The notes: generated from the letters alone by a model not told the origin. DNA of 64,000 nucleotides from Ignisphaera aggregans DSM 17230 (GCA_000145985.1 CP002098.1:62001-126000), one strand, 5' to 3'; shown: positions 1 through 9,110, counted from the first letter of the stretch. Numbers and translations are program-made.

Positions 1-53
1 AAAAATAGAGACTAAAGACTTTATAGAGTAGACATAACAATGATTATTAAGAG

Positions 54-60
54 TTATAAA
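54..60 (+). promoter_or_regulatory. TATA box of the tRNA-Phe gene
   Basis: TTATAAA centred about 27-30 bases before the mature tRNA 5' end, the usual archaeal spacing. It probably drives tRNA-Phe and perhaps the tRNA-Cys and tRNA-Val genes that follow on the same strand. Confidence 0.55.
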
Positions 61-86
61 TGCTATACAAAACTACAGATATTGAA

Positions 87-178
87 GCCGCCGTAGCTCA
101 GCTTTGGGAGAGCGCCCGGCTGAAGAATATAAGAATTTAGATACCGGGAGGTCGGGGGTTCAAATCCCCCCGGCGGCA
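87..178 (+). tRNA. tRNA-Phe(GAA) with a 17-base intron
   Basis: The acceptor strands GCCGCCG (87-93) and CGGCGGC (171-177) pair, with discriminator A178 and no encoded CCA. The anticodon stem CCCGG (115-119) pairs with CCGGG (144-148). The loop reads C-T-GAA-G, so the anticodon at 122-124 is GAA. About 17 extra bases (126-142) sit between positions 37 and 38, the canonical archaeal intron site cut by the bulge-helix-bulge endonuclease. First of three tRNA genes in tandem. Confidence 0.95.
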
Positions 179-217
179 TCTAATACATTAAATTAAATAG
201 TTAAAGAAAATATTGGA

Positions 218-321
218 GCCGGGGTGGCCGAGAGGTCTAAGGCGGCGGGCTGCAGTGGTTTCCGGCTAATATCCGCTCGTTGAGACCCGTTAATTCCCGG
301 GTTCGAATCCCGGCCCCGGCT
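218..321 (+). tRNA. tRNA-Cys(GCA) with a 29-base intron
   Basis: The acceptor GCCGGGG (218-224) pairs with CCCCGGC (314-320). The discriminator is T321, as expected for cysteine tRNAs. The anticodon stem GCGGG pairs with CCCGT (286-290), and the anticodon GCA lies at 252-254. An intron of about 29 bases (256-284) interrupts the loop after position 37. A leucine reading was considered because the gene looks long, but the extra length is intron rather than a class II variable arm, and U73 fits Cys. Confidence 0.92.
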
Positions 322-377
322 CTAAGTTTCTAATAACCATTAGAACTTATTAGGCGGAATTATAATGCTCTTATACT

Positions 378-451
378 GGGCCCGTCGTCTAGTCTGGTAG
401 GACGCCGCCCTTACGAGGCGGAGGTCCGGGGTTCAAATCCCCGCGGGCCCA
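378..451 (+). tRNA. tRNA-Val(TAC)
   Basis: The acceptor GGGCCCG (378-384) pairs with CGGGCCC (444-450), with discriminator A451 and no encoded CCA. The anticodon stem CCGCC/GGCGG encloses C-T-TAC-G-A, so the anticodon at 412-414 is TAC. The T arm is CCGGG-TTCAAAT-CCCCG-like. No intron. Confidence 0.95.
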
Positions 452-671
452 TATATCGGCATCCTATTTTCAATTATATGGTCTATAGTTTATAGTTAAT
501 GAGATATAGATTAAGAACTTTATATAGATGTATTTTAAAGATGTTAGAGTATGGTACTGTGTTTAAGGATCATTAACATAATTTTATGAGGTTCTACAAT
601 TAGTTGAAGGCATGGAACTAATTATGAGAAATTTGCAAGGATATTCTGTAGTATTGACCTCTATTCCAATT

Positions 672-1247
672 CTATAGTATGTTAATAGATTTTAATCTAT
701 TTCTTATATATGAAGCTTCATCACCAAATAAATTAATTGTATTGTTTAGAAGTGTTTGATCTAGTTTTAGCTCGTTTCTTTCTATAAGGTCCTTCATCAT
801 TAGTAGTTCATCGATATCTTGATTTGATCCTCTTCTCGCCTTAAGTACAGCCCAACATTCAGGAGCTATGTAGTCTATTTCTTCGTTAGCTATAGTTTTT
901 CTACGTTTACATAGTTCTAGAGCATCATATGGTATATAGAAATCTAGGATATTTTCATATAGCTCAATAGTTATATCTATATCATTTATGTTCATGATTA
1001 TGGATGGAGTTCCAAGTTCTGTTGTTCCAATACTCCATCCATTTTCATATGCTATTCTTCTAATTCTCTCTTCCTCTACTAATGGACTTAGACTTGTTAC
1101 AAAAAGATCTATATCTCCCTCAAGTCTTCTTTCGTTAAGTTCTAGATATATACATGTATTTCCAATTATTACTCCATCTATTCCAATTCTCCTAAGAAGT
1201 TTTATTGCTTTTGCTAAGTGATCTACTGTATACGTAGATATACACCA
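672..1247 (-). CDS. predicted nucleotidyltransferase without a visible start codon
   Basis: Reading back from the stop, the frame stays open to the base next to the L40e stop codon, giving about 191 residues. The N-terminal third contains a nucleotidyltransferase-like core: a helix, then GVIIGNTCIYLELN, then EGDIDLFV with the two metal-binding aspartates. This resembles small archaeal nucleotidyltransferases (COG2413-like, by recollection). The first in-frame ATG (993-995 complement) comes after this core, so it cannot be the true start, and no ATG, GTG or TTG precedes it. The frame is the same as that of L40e and is separated from it only by TAG. Substrate unknown. The frame itself is convincing; the start is not known. 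Confidence 0.6.
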   Translation of the reverse strand, partial: WCISTYTVDHLAKAIKLLRRIGIDGVIIGNTCIYLELNERRLEGDIDLFVTSLSPLVEEERIRRIAYENGWSIGTTELGTPSIIMNINDIDITIELYENILDFYIPYDALELCKRRKTIANEEIDYIAPECWAVLKARRGSNQDIDELLMMKDLIERNELKLDQTLLNNTINLFGDEASYIRNRLKSINIL

Positions 1248-1415
1248 CTACTTCTTCATTGCTAAAGTCTTCTTCTTTGGCCTAAGATTCGAACTTCTAC
1301 ATCTTCTACATCTTGTAGCCGTTGGGGGGTTAAGAGCACCACAGTTTCTACACACTTTCTTGTCGAGCACCCTCCTTTCTACAATTTTCATTAGCTCAGG
1401 GTCTGAGACAGGCAT
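1248..1415 (-). CDS. rpl40e: 50S ribosomal protein L40e
   Basis: A 55-residue basic protein with a CxxC...CxxC zinc ribbon: [18 protein letters not shown] at about residues 22-39, followed by the lysine-rich end of archaeal L40e. It starts MPVSDPELM. It is a small zinc-binding protein of the large subunit. Its TAG stop is followed at once, in the same frame, by the nucleotidyltransferase reading frame. It is transcribed divergently from the NusA-like gene. Confidence 0.93.
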   Translation of the reverse strand: MPVSDPELMKIVERRVLDKKVCRNCGALNPPTATRCRRCRSSNLRPKKKTLAMKK

Positions 1416-1450
1416 AGCATAATACCTAACTATCTGTCTGAAGCATAGGC

Positions 1451-1486
1451 TTTATAAGCTAAAAAGAAATCTTAAATTTATAAGCT
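1451..1486. promoter_or_regulatory. divergent promoter region with a repeated TATA-like element
   Basis: The decamer TTTATAAGCT occurs twice, at 1451-1460 and 1477-1486, between the divergent L40e and NusA-like genes. The right copy is a good TATA box for the plus-strand gene. The left copy may serve L40e or be a regulator site. Confidence 0.4.
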
Positions 1487-1558
1487 GAACGGCTTAGTTA
1501 TATTCACGAAAGAGATACTCAGCTATTCATGGCCAGAGTGCTGAGGAGGATTATAACA

Positions 1559-2068
1559 ATGAAGATACCCCTAGACACCATTTGTGTAAGGAGCGGAATA
1601 CTATGTCCGAGGTGTAAAAGACTAGTTGATAGTGGAACATATACAACAATAGATGTTGAGATAATGAAGGTTCTTTTAGAGCTAGAGGAGGATCCTAATA
1701 ACAAGTTTCTAAGAGAAGCTACATATATAAAGAGCTATTCAGTAGATTCTATGGTAATAGTTTTACTTGAACTAAGTAATACAGTACCACAATCTTTTCT
1801 TATAAGAATAGCAAGGATGATTAGTGAGAAAATGGGTATGAAAATAAGAGTTGTCAGATATTCACAAGATCAGAAGAGTATGATAGCACAACTCTTTGCA
1901 CCCGCGCGCATACAAGGAATTGACAGTGTTTGGCTACCTGATGGAGATGTCCAGTATATTATTAGAGTCTCTAGATACGATGCAAAATATCTACCACTAA
2001 AGATAAACGAACTTGAAACTCTACTATCAAAAATGTTTAACGAATCATATAGAATAAAGGTAATCTAG
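1559..2068 (+). CDS. NusA-like KH-domain protein with N-terminal Cys motif
   Basis: About 169 residues. The N-terminus carries CVRSGILCPRC, a short cysteine motif, followed by a KH-like alpha/beta region ending in the conserved-looking stretch ARIQGIDSVWLPDG and YIIRVSRYD. Crenarchaeal proteins of this type are usually annotated as NusA-like transcription elongation factors. The role is probably RNA binding during transcription or ribosome synthesis; this is by family, not by direct evidence. An ATG exists 30 bases upstream, but GAGGAGGA at 1543-1550 lies 8 bases before the ATG at 1559, which I take as the start. Confidence 0.75.
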   Translation: MKIPLDTICVRSGILCPRCKRLVDSGTYTTIDVEIMKVLLELEEDPNNKFLREATYIKSYSVDSMVIVLLELSNTVPQSFLIRIARMISEKMGMKIRVVRYSQDQKSMIAQLFAPARIQGIDSVWLPDGDVQYIIRVSRYDAKYLPLKINELETLLSKMFNESYRIKVI

Positions 2069-2314
2069 TTCTAATTATTGTCTACATCCCTTTATTAGAA
2101 TTCATTATAATTCTCTAGTTTTAGTAAAATGATGTTTCCTATTTGGTTATTACATCAAGTTGAATAAGTCGTCAAATCACTCTATGATAAGATTTTATGA
2201 TAGTTATATCATAATCTTAAAATTAGGTAGTATACCAATATTTTCTCTGTACAAGTTTTAAGATTGTCTAAAATATCTAGTTATATAGCTAAGCTATAAA
2301 GAAGGCGACATATT

Positions 2315-3622
2315 ATGAGGACAAGCTATAAAACAGTTCAATGTAAGGATATAGTAAAGGATATGGTAGGAAGTAGTGTAGTGTTAGCTGGATGGGTTCA
2401 CCAAATAAGGGATCTTGGAGGAAAGAAATTCATAATATTAAGAGATGGGAGTGGTTTTGTACAAATAACAATTTCAAAAGATAGTGTTAATGAGGAGGTA
2501 TTGAAGATAAGTGAAGAGCTTACTTATGAATCTGTAGTTCAGGTAAAGGGGGTGGTGAAAGAAGATCCAAGAGCTCCTAGAGGTGTGGAAATAGTTCCTT
2601 CAGAAATAAGAATATTAAACTTAGCTAGTAAGCCATTGCCACTAGATGTTAGTGGTAAGGTTAGTGCTGATCTAGATACAAGACTCAGGGAAAGAGTATT
2701 GGATTTGAGGAGAAATGAGATGAGAGCTATAGTTAGAATTGCTGATACTACACTTAGGGTCATAAGAGATACATTAAGGTCTATGGGTTTTATTGAGGTA
2801 TTTACACCAAAAATTATTGCTACAGCAACAGAAGGTGGAGCAAATCTATTTCCAGTAATATACTTCGGTAGAGAGGCTTTTCTTGCACAAAGTCCACAAC
2901 TATACAAGGAGCTATTGGCAGCATCACTAGAAAGGGTATTTGAAATAGGACCGGCATGGAGGGCTGAAGAAAGTGATACACCATATCATCTAGCTGAATT
3001 TATTAGTGTGGATATAGAGGCTGCATTTATGGATTATGAAGATGTTATGAAAATATTAGAGAAATTAATAGAACAAATCCTAACTACATTAAGGAAGGAA
3101 CATGAAGATGATCTAAAGATATTAAAACACGAGTTACCATCAATAAGCATTCCATTACCACGAATTAAGTATACAGAAGCTATAGAGATACTTCAAAACG
3201 AGGGATTCAACATTAAATTTGGTGATGATCTAGGTACTCCAGAGCTAAGAGCATTATCTCTTAAAATAGGTCATGAGCTATATTTCATTACAGAATTTCC
3301 AACAAAAATAAGGGCATTCTATACAAAACCTATGGATAGTAATCCTGAGCTTAGTGAAAGTTTTGACTTGGTATGGAGACATATAGAGCTTGCTTCAGGA
3401 AGTTCTAGAATACATAAGAAAGATATGCTCATAGAAGCTCTTAAAAGTAGAGGTCTAAATGTAGAGAATTTCCAGTACTTTATAAAGTGGTTTGACTATG
3501 GAATGCCTCCACATGCTGGATGGGGATTAGGTTTCTCTAGGTTGCTATTAATGTTAACAGGTAGAAGCAATGTGAAAGAGGTAACCTTATTCCCTAGAGA
3601 TAAGAAGAGATTAACGCCATAG
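2315..3622 (+). CDS. aspS: aspartyl-tRNA synthetase (archaeal type)
   Basis: 435 residues, typical for the archaeal/eukaryotic short AspRS. Residues 1-110 are the OB-fold anticodon-binding domain ([15 protein letters not shown]). The class II catalytic core follows, with motif 2 [17 protein letters not shown] near residue 210 and motif 3 [13 protein letters not shown] near residue 410. It charges tRNA-Asp with aspartate. Whether it also charges tRNA-Asn cannot be settled here because no asnS or gatCAB lies in the window. It has its own 246-base upstream region. Confidence 0.96.
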   Translation: MRTSYKTVQCKDIVKDMVGSSVVLAGWVHQIRDLGGKKFIILRDGSGFVQITISKDSVNEEVLKISEELTYESVVQVKGVVKEDPRAPRGVEIVPSEIRILNLASKPLPLDVSGKVSADLDTRLRERVLDLRRNEMRAIVRIADTTLRVIRDTLRSMGFIEVFTPKIIATATEGGANLFPVIYFGREAFLAQSPQLYKELLAASLERVFEIGPAWRAEESDTPYHLAEFISVDIEAAFMDYEDVMKILEKLIEQILTTLRKEHEDDLKILKHELPSISIPLPRIKYTEAIEILQNEGFNIKFGDDLGTPELRALSLKIGHELYFITEFPTKIRAFYTKPMDSNPELSESFDLVWRHIELASGSSRIHKKDMLIEALKSRGLNVENFQYFIKWFDYGMPPHAGWGLGFSRLLLMLTGRSNVKEVTLFPRDKKRLTP

Positions 3623-3648
3623 ATATAACATTAATTTCATAGTCATTG

Positions 3649-4899
3649 TTATGTGTATAGTATAGGGTTACAGTGAGCTATATCTCTAAGAACTATAGTG
3701 GCATAAGAGCCAGGTGGTAGAGTAAAACTTAGCTTTATATATTCATTTGTATCACTATAGGAAATATCATATATCTTTGTTAAACTTTCTCTATAGCTAC
3801 CATTTTCACATATATTTAGAGCATTAATACAAAAGAATTCTTGATCAATATCTTCTATCTCCAAAATTTCCTCTATAATTTCTCTTATCTCTGGTTTAAA
3901 ATACCTTGTTCGATATCCTATGATAGGTAAATAACGATAGTCTCTATAAAGAATTTCCAATGCTTTTGAGAGATTATAATCAGAGATAAGCCTTATCCAT
4001 AGTTTAGATAATAATGTGTTGAATAAATATGATTGATATGCATTGATAAAGAAAGTAATAATTTTTTTTGGGAGCCGCTTAATAGCATTAAAAGGATCTT
4101 CATATCTATATACACATATATCCTCTATATTAGGAATACTATGACCACTATGAACACGATCATTATATGTCCATACAATTCGTCTCCTTATAGTTATATC
4201 ATTTTCTGTTGGAAATGGATAATTACATATTAGGTTAAAGGCTTTTTCTCAATCATTCTTAACTATCTGTTTTCCTATAAGGTGGGAAACAGGTCTTCTA
4301 CTCCCAAACCGTTGATATCCAAAGAAATTAAGTAATAGATTACCATATTTCTCAATGAATTTCAGTCTTTGGTGAAAAACATCTTTATAACTATATTCAA
4401 TATGTATCAATAGCTCAAACTTATTAGCACTATGTATAAGAGATATATTATCATTTATATCCCATAGCAATGCTTCTATAGATATTTCATCTATCTCTAG
4501 CTTCAAATACCTCTCTATATTTTTACATGAGTATAAGATGACAGTTTGATAAGCTATAGCATTAGAGTCTTTTAAACCGAGAATTTCACATCTACTACAG
4601 TAAAGAATTTTCTTTAGGATTTGACATAGTTTAAATGAATCAATACCTATCTTTTTAGCTATATAGATATATCTATTGTTATTATATCTTATAGTAACAT
4701 TGTTATTACTTTTTTCTATAATATTCCTAACGTCTATACCGTTAACTATTTCTGAAACAATAAATCCTTTGGGTCTATCTATAGAAATATCTATAGAATT
4801 TTTGAATGGATAGGTGTATACCCACATACCTAATAATATATCGAGAAAGTTATTTGTTAAATAGTTATGTTCTTCAGATTTCTGGTTATTATTTAACAT
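3649..4899 (-). pseudogene. truD: tRNA pseudouridine synthase D interrupted by one in-frame TGA
   Basis: One continuous frame of 416 codons encodes a TruD-family protein (pseudouridine-13 synthase), except for a TGA at 4249-4251 (codon 217). Before it come RPKGFIVSEI, the catalytic-Asp motif GLKDSNA and GYQRFGSRRPVSHLIGKQIV. After it come EKAFNLI, the TRUD insertion domain with INAYQSYLFN, and the C-terminal LSFTLPPGSYATIVLRDI. Both halves are fully family-like and no frame change is needed. At this site related proteins commonly have an aromatic residue, so a TGG-to-TGA change is the simplest explanation. It may be a recent nonsense mutation, a sequencing error or a recoding event. It lies 22 bases downstream of pth2, a common archaeal pairing. 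Confidence 0.85.
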
Positions 4900-4921
4900 G
4901 GTTTATTCTACACTATTACAT

Positions 4922-5284
4922 CTATAAAAGTTTTAGTGTTCCTGTAACCTTATCTATTATATTACTTGGTGCAGGACCTATTCCTAAGGCTGTAATAGTG
5001 CCTGGAGGCAATTCTGTAAGACCTGCATCAGCTATAAGAGCTACAGGTAGTGAAAGCTTCTCACACTCTTCCTTTATTCTTAATAACTCCTCAACACTAT
5101 TAACCTTAACCACAATCTTTTTCTGACCTGTTAAACGCCAGGAATCTAGCCATATACGACAATTACTATTTTCAAGACATTTAAATACTGCTTCTACTGC
5201 AGCATGTGCTACCTGTACAGCTAGTTTCCCCTTGCTCATCTTAATATCAGTTCTAACAACAATAACTTGTTTAAACTCTAGCAT
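4922..5284 (-). CDS. pth2: peptidyl-tRNA hydrolase, Pth2 type
   Basis: 120 residues, full length for archaeal/eukaryotic Pth2. The N-terminal [20 protein letters not shown] and VAHAAVEA carry the conserved lysine and histidine, followed by [18 protein letters not shown] and the ALGIGPAP end. It releases peptides from prematurely dropped peptidyl-tRNAs in the cytoplasm. First gene of a minus-strand pth2-truD pair. Confidence 0.96.
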   Translation of the reverse strand: MLEFKQVIVVRTDIKMSKGKLAVQVAHAAVEAVFKCLENSNCRIWLDSWRLTGQKKIVVKVNSVEELLRIKEECEKLSLPVALIADAGLTELPPGTITALGIGPAPSNIIDKVTGTLKLL

Positions 5285-5391
5285 CTCTATATAACCCTTG
5301 TTAGCATCACACTAATAATATTTTTGACATACGCTTTTTAATTAGTCTAGTGAAACCTTATATAGTTACATCTTAAATGAAGGTGTAGAAA

Positions 5392-5604
5392 ATGGCATCA
5401 GCTATAGCAACACAATTTCCACCAGTACATGAAGCTGCTCCAATACGTATATGCTCAAGCTGTAAGAAACCTATTGTACCTGGCGAAAAGGCTGTAAGTT
5501 TTAGATGTCCAAATTGTGGAGCTGTAATGTTTTGGAGATGCCAGAAATGTAGATCTATGGTTATAATATATAAATGTCCAAATTGTGGATTTGAAGGTCC
5601 TTAG
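5392..5604 (+). CDS. zinc-ribbon protein upstream of aEF1B
   Basis: 70 residues with four CxxC knuckles: CSSC, CPNC, CQKC and CPNC, making two zinc ribbons. It matches the small archaeal Zn-ribbon RNA-binding family found beside elongation factor 1-beta (COG2888-like, by recollection). GGTG six bases before the ATG supports the start. It overlaps or abuts aEF1B and probably heads the operon continuing to fen. Role in translation is inferred from context. Confidence 0.85.
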   Translation: MASAIATQFPPVHEAAPIRICSSCKKPIVPGEKAVSFRCPNCGAVMFWRCQKCRSMVIIYKCPNCGFEGP

Positions 5605-5614
5605 GGTGTATGAA

Positions 5615-5896
5615 ATGCCTGGATATGTAGTTGTAGTGCTTAGAGCATATCCGAAGGAGGTTAGAGAGGATCTCGAAAATATTGTAGAAAAGATAAAACA
5701 GAAAATTGGGGACAAAGCCTATAATATAATGAAATGGGAACCTGTAGATATAGCGTTTGGATATAGAGCAATAGATCTTTACATATCTATGCCTGAAGAT
5801 ATGGAGAGTGGTACTGAAGAGATAGAAGAGATTATAAGAAGTGTTGAAGATATAGAGAATGTTGATGTAGTTTACCTTACAAGAATTGGTGCCTAA
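5615..5896 (+). CDS. ef1b: elongation factor 1-beta (aEF1B)
   Basis: About 93 residues from the ATG at 5615. The pattern is that of the archaeal aEF1B guanine nucleotide exchange factor: an N-terminal strand YVVVVLRAYP, acidic helix, then EPVDIAFGYRAIDLYISMPE and the acidic C-terminal helix. It recharges aEF1A with GTP. GTG codons at 5585 and 5606 would extend it, but the ATG gives the normal family length. The upstream zinc-ribbon gene ends 10 bases before this start. Confidence 0.92.
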   Translation: MPGYVVVVLRAYPKEVREDLENIVEKIKQKIGDKAYNIMKWEPVDIAFGYRAIDLYISMPEDMESGTEEIEEIIRSVEDIENVDVVYLTRIGA

Positions 5897-5912
5897 TAGG
5901 ATTGTTAGAGCC

Positions 5913-6143
5913 ATGTTCATACGAAGAAAGCTTCAATTCATGATATTAGAGTATGTTAAGGAGAAGGGCAAGGCAACAAGTAGAGAGATATACGAAGTAG
6001 TTAGAAAAACCTATGATATATCATATCAACAATTCTTGTCAATATTAATGCAATTAGAAATAGAGGGCTTTATAGAAATACATCAAGTTAGAGATAATAG
6101 TATAGTAGTTTTGAAGACTCGGCAGAGAATGGCGATAGAATAA
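5913..6143 (+). CDS. small winged-helix-like protein
   Basis: About 76 residues from the ATG at 5913 (a TTG at 5886 and a GTG at 5889 are alternatives). The predicted pattern is helix-helix-recognition helix with a short wing: YVKEKGKATSREIYEVV, then QQFLSILMQLEIEGFIEIHQV and a beta end. This fits a one-domain winged helix. It sits in the aEF1B-fen gene run and overlaps or abuts aEF1B. No specific target can be proposed. Confidence 0.65.
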   Translation: MFIRRKLQFMILEYVKEKGKATSREIYEVVRKTYDISYQQFLSILMQLEIEGFIEIHQVRDNSIVVLKTRQRMAIE

Positions 6144-6198
6144 TTAAATAATAAGGATATTAGCTTTTTTACACAATAGATAGATAGGTCTTTATAAT

Positions 6199-7263
6199 AT
6201 GGGAGTTAATCTAAAGGATCTTATAACCCCTGAGTGTAAATTAGAAATAGATGATTTAAGACAGCTATCGGGACGTATAATAGCTTTTGATGCATATAAT
6301 GCACTTTACCAATTCTTAGCTGCTATACGACAGACAGATGGAACTCCTCTTATGGATAGTAAGGGTAGGATAACAAGTCATTTAAGCGGTCTCTTTTACA
6401 GAACAATAAACTTTCTTGAAAATGGTATAAAACCTATATACGTATTTGATGGAAAACCACCTGAAATTAAGAGAAAAGAGCTTGAGCAAAGACGTATAAG
6501 AAAGGAAAGAGCTGCTAAAATGGCAGAGAAAGCTTATAGTGAAGGTAATATTGAAGAAGCATCAAAATATGTTGTACAAGCAATTTTCTTAACAGATGAA
6601 ATGGTTAAAGAAGCAAAAGAACTACTTGATGCTATGGGTATACCAGTTATCCAAGCAGCTGAAGAGGGAGAGGCAGAGGCAGCATATATAGCTAAAAAAG
6701 GCTTAGCATGGGCTACAGCAAGTCAAGACTATGACTCTCTTCTATTTGGTGCTCCAAGACTTGTTAGAAATCTAACTATAACTGGTAAAAGAAAGTTACC
6801 TGGTAAGGATATATACATAGAGATTAAACCTGAGATTATAGAGCTAGAAAAACTTTTAAAAACTCTTGGAATTACCCATGAACAGCTTATCGATATAGCA
6901 ATTCTTATAGGAACAGATTATAATCCTGATGGTGTTGAGGGTATAGGTCCTAAAACAGCTTATCAATTGATAAAGGCATATGGTTCTTTAGAAAAGATCA
7001 TTAAATCACCACATGGTTCACATATTTCAGAAGATTTAATAAAGATAAAGAATTATTTTCTTAACCCTGTTGTAGTTGATGTAGAACGAATAGAGTGGAA
7101 GGAACCTGATACAAATAGAATAAAGGATCTTCTTGTTAGAGAACATGATTTCTCTATAGACAGAGTTGAAAATGCATTAAAGAGATTGGAGAAAGCATAT
7201 AGGGAGTATATAAAGGGAAGGCCTTCAAGTTTAGATCAATGGTTTAAATATGGAAAGAAATAA
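6199..7263 (+). CDS. fen: flap endonuclease 1
   Basis: 354 residues, normal FEN-1 length. The N domain contains AFDAYNALYQFL and VFDGKPPE. The internal domain has EEGEAEAAYIAKKG, SQDYDSLLFG and IGTDYNPDGVEGIGPKTA, giving the acidic metal-binding residues and the H3TH DNA-binding motif. The last residues SSLDQWFKYGKK look like the PCNA-interacting box (QxxLxxFF-like) of archaeal FEN-1. It removes 5' flaps in Okazaki fragment maturation and repair. Confidence 0.97.
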   Translation: MGVNLKDLITPECKLEIDDLRQLSGRIIAFDAYNALYQFLAAIRQTDGTPLMDSKGRITSHLSGLFYRTINFLENGIKPIYVFDGKPPEIKRKELEQRRIRKERAAKMAEKAYSEGNIEEASKYVVQAIFLTDEMVKEAKELLDAMGIPVIQAAEEGEAEAAYIAKKGLAWATASQDYDSLLFGAPRLVRNLTITGKRKLPGKDIYIEIKPEIIELEKLLKTLGITHEQLIDIAILIGTDYNPDGVEGIGPKTAYQLIKAYGSLEKIIKSPHGSHISEDLIKIKNYFLNPVVVDVERIEWKEPDTNRIKDLLVREHDFSIDRVENALKRLEKAYREYIKGRPSSLDQWFKYGKK

Positions 7264-7510
7264 TCTGTTAAAATAATTCATAAACCCTAATATCTATAGA
7301 TACTATATCTTTAATGGATAAAACATTTTAAGCCCCTTAAATTATAATGCATACTGATGCTATATATCTAAAGGTTAATTCTAAACTAATAAATATTCTT
7401 ATTCTAACGAATTTAGATTCTTTAAGATTCAGATTTGGATATATAGTAGTAGAATTCAAAGAATGCTTTATTAGTTCTAGAGAATGATAAGCTAATAATA
7501 ACTTAATAAA

Positions 7511-7537
7511 TCACCTATACACCTAATTCCTAGGTGA
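7511..7537 (+). promoter_or_regulatory. inverted repeats overlapping the argF Shine-Dalgarno
   Basis: TCACCTA (7511-7517) and CACCTA (7520-7525) are each complementary to TAGGTGA (7531-7537). The right arm contains GGTGA, the probable ribosome binding site for the ATG at 7548. Either left arm could pair with it, so a hairpin masking the site, or a protein operator, is possible. Confidence 0.4.
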
Positions 7538-7547
7538 ATAGTTGAAA

Positions 7548-8492
7548 ATGTTTATAGAAAGTCTTAGGGGCAGAGATTTAATTTCAATATCAGATTTAAC
7601 TATAGAGGAGCTAAGATCATTAATAGAGATAAGCATGGAGCTTAAGAGAAAATACTATAGCGGGGAGCGGATGCTTAATATAATATCGGGTAAGATTCTT
7701 GCCCTCATATTTGAAAAACATAGTACACGTACGAGAGTGAGTTTAGAGGTAGCAATGAGACAACTCGGAGGCACATCGATTTATCTATCATCACAGGAGC
7801 TTCAATTAGCACGAGGAGAACCAATAAAGGATACTGCAAGAGTTTTAGAAAGATATGTTGATGGTGTAGCTGCGAGGGTATATAGACATAGTTTTCTCAT
7901 AGAATTTGCAGAGTATGCTAAAATTCCAGTTATAAATGCTTTAAGTGATATTGAGCATCCTCTTCAAGCATTGGCAGATATTGTTACTATATTAGAGTTT
8001 AAGAAATCTTTATCGGGAATAAAAATAGGATTCTTTGGTGATGGTAGAGATAATGTTTTGCATAGTCTAATGTTGGCAGTAGCAATGCTTGGAGGTACTC
8101 TATATATAGCAACACCTCAAGGTTATGAACCTTTAGGTGACATATGGAAAAAAGCGCAAGAATATTCTAGAGAAACAGGTGCAGAAATACATATAGTTAG
8201 AGATCCTGTGGAAGCTGCGATGAATGCCGATGTTATATATACGGACGTATGGGTTAGTATGGGTCAGGAAAAAGAGGCTGAAAAAAGAATTAGAGACTTA
8301 AGACCTTATCAAGTTAACAATGAGTTAATATCCTATGCTAAGAAGGATTACATATTTATGCATTGTCTTCCAGCTCATAGAGGAGAAGAAGTTACAGATG
8401 ATGTAATCGAATCTAGAAATTCTGTTGTATGGATTCAAGCAGAAAATAGACTACATACAGCTAAAGCTGTATTAGCATCTATTCTAAGATGA
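7548..8492 (+). CDS. argF: ornithine carbamoyltransferase
   Basis: About 314 residues. Carbamoyl phosphate site STRTR near residue 58, HPLQALAD in the middle, and the ornithine-binding HCLPAHRGEEV near residue 271, which marks OTC rather than aspartate carbamoyltransferase. It converts ornithine and carbamoyl phosphate to citrulline in arginine synthesis. The usual GDGNN-type loop reads GDGRDNV. A TTG lies 6 bases upstream; the ATG at 7548 fits GGTGA at 7533 better. No other arginine gene is adjacent. The 284-base leader carries inverted repeats. Confidence 0.96.
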   Translation: MFIESLRGRDLISISDLTIEELRSLIEISMELKRKYYSGERMLNIISGKILALIFEKHSTRTRVSLEVAMRQLGGTSIYLSSQELQLARGEPIKDTARVLERYVDGVAARVYRHSFLIEFAEYAKIPVINALSDIEHPLQALADIVTILEFKKSLSGIKIGFFGDGRDNVLHSLMLAVAMLGGTLYIATPQGYEPLGDIWKKAQEYSRETGAEIHIVRDPVEAAMNADVIYTDVWVSMGQEKEAEKRIRDLRPYQVNNELISYAKKDYIFMHCLPAHRGEEVTDDVIESRNSVVWIQAENRLHTAKAVLASILR

Positions 8493-9110
8493 TTTCTTCT
8501 TTTTACTCTTTCTCTTTTTCCCCTTTTTCTTTCTCTTCCTCCTCTTTTTCTCAGTTTTGCTACGCTGTTTCTTAACCTCTTTATGTTTGTTGATGTATTC
8601 TTTTATATCAAAGAAACATATAGAATCTTGAAGCTCTATAACTATTGCATATAGATCTTTTGGATCTATAATTTTTATCGGATTTTCATATACGTAGTAC
8701 TCTTGGGTACTTAGGTCATAGGTAACTATATTGCTATTAGAATTAGGAAATCTTAATATGACTTCACTAATATTCTCAGAGCTATGTGTATCATATAATA
8801 GATATATTTTTCTGGCTTTAGATAGGGACGGACTGTTAATTATCATATCACTCGGAGGAAGAGATTTTATATATAGTCCTTCTAACATCATTCCATTATA
8901 TAGAACTGTTGCTTTAATCATATTTGAAGAATTATTGGTATTTGAGATCCATGAAATGAACTGATCTTCATCATATATAAACTTAGACAACTCTTCCTGA
9001 GGTATATTAGTTTCGATACTATCAATCTTTTTATATAGACCAATTGAAAGTTTATCTAAATTGATTTCCTCTAATGTGTAGTACTCTAATATCACCTTGC
9101 CATAACTCAT
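8484..9110 (-). CDS. unknown protein with a long lysine/arginine tail
   Basis: 208 residues, not recognised. The first 170 residues alternate strands and helices with no signal peptide or membrane segment. The last 30 or so are almost only Lys, Arg and Ser, which suggests RNA, DNA or ribosome binding, or simply an unstructured basic tail. Its stop overlaps the end of argF by 9 bases on the opposite strand. Its ATG overlaps the stop of the adenosine-kinase-like gene by 4 bases, so the two are translationally coupled. Confidence 0.7.
   Translation of the reverse strand: MSYGKVILEYYTLEEINLDKLSIGLYKKIDSIETNIPQEELSKFIYDEDQFISWISNTNNSSNMIKATVLYNGMMLEGLYIKSLPPSDMIINSPSLSKARKIYLLYDTHSSENISEVILRFPNSNSNIVTYDLSTQEYYVYENPIKIIDPKDLYAIVIELQDSICFFDIKEYINKHKEVKKQRSKTEKKRRKRKKKGKKRKSKKKKSS

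Noticed and set aside
988-1221. Plus-strand 77-codon frame
   Set aside because: It lies opposite the nucleotidyltransferase motifs on the minus strand, and its own sequence has no recognisable feature.
1248-1250. TAG as a pyrrolysine or other sense codon
   Set aside because: L40e has its normal length when TAG ends it, TAG terminates other genes here (for example S17e), and no pyl gene is in the window. Readthrough is left open in the findings, but codon reassignment is not supported.
3649-3960. A separate 103-residue gene after the truD stop
   Set aside because: Its sequence is the TruD C-terminus and is in the same frame as the N-terminal part; the ATG is internal to the domain.
4249-4251. 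Selenocysteine at the truD TGA
   Set aside because: TruD has no conserved Cys or Sec at this site, and crenarchaea are not known to use selenocysteine.
5561-5920. Minus-strand 119-codon frame over aEF1B
   Set aside because: It is antisense to a well-supported conserved gene and shows no domain.
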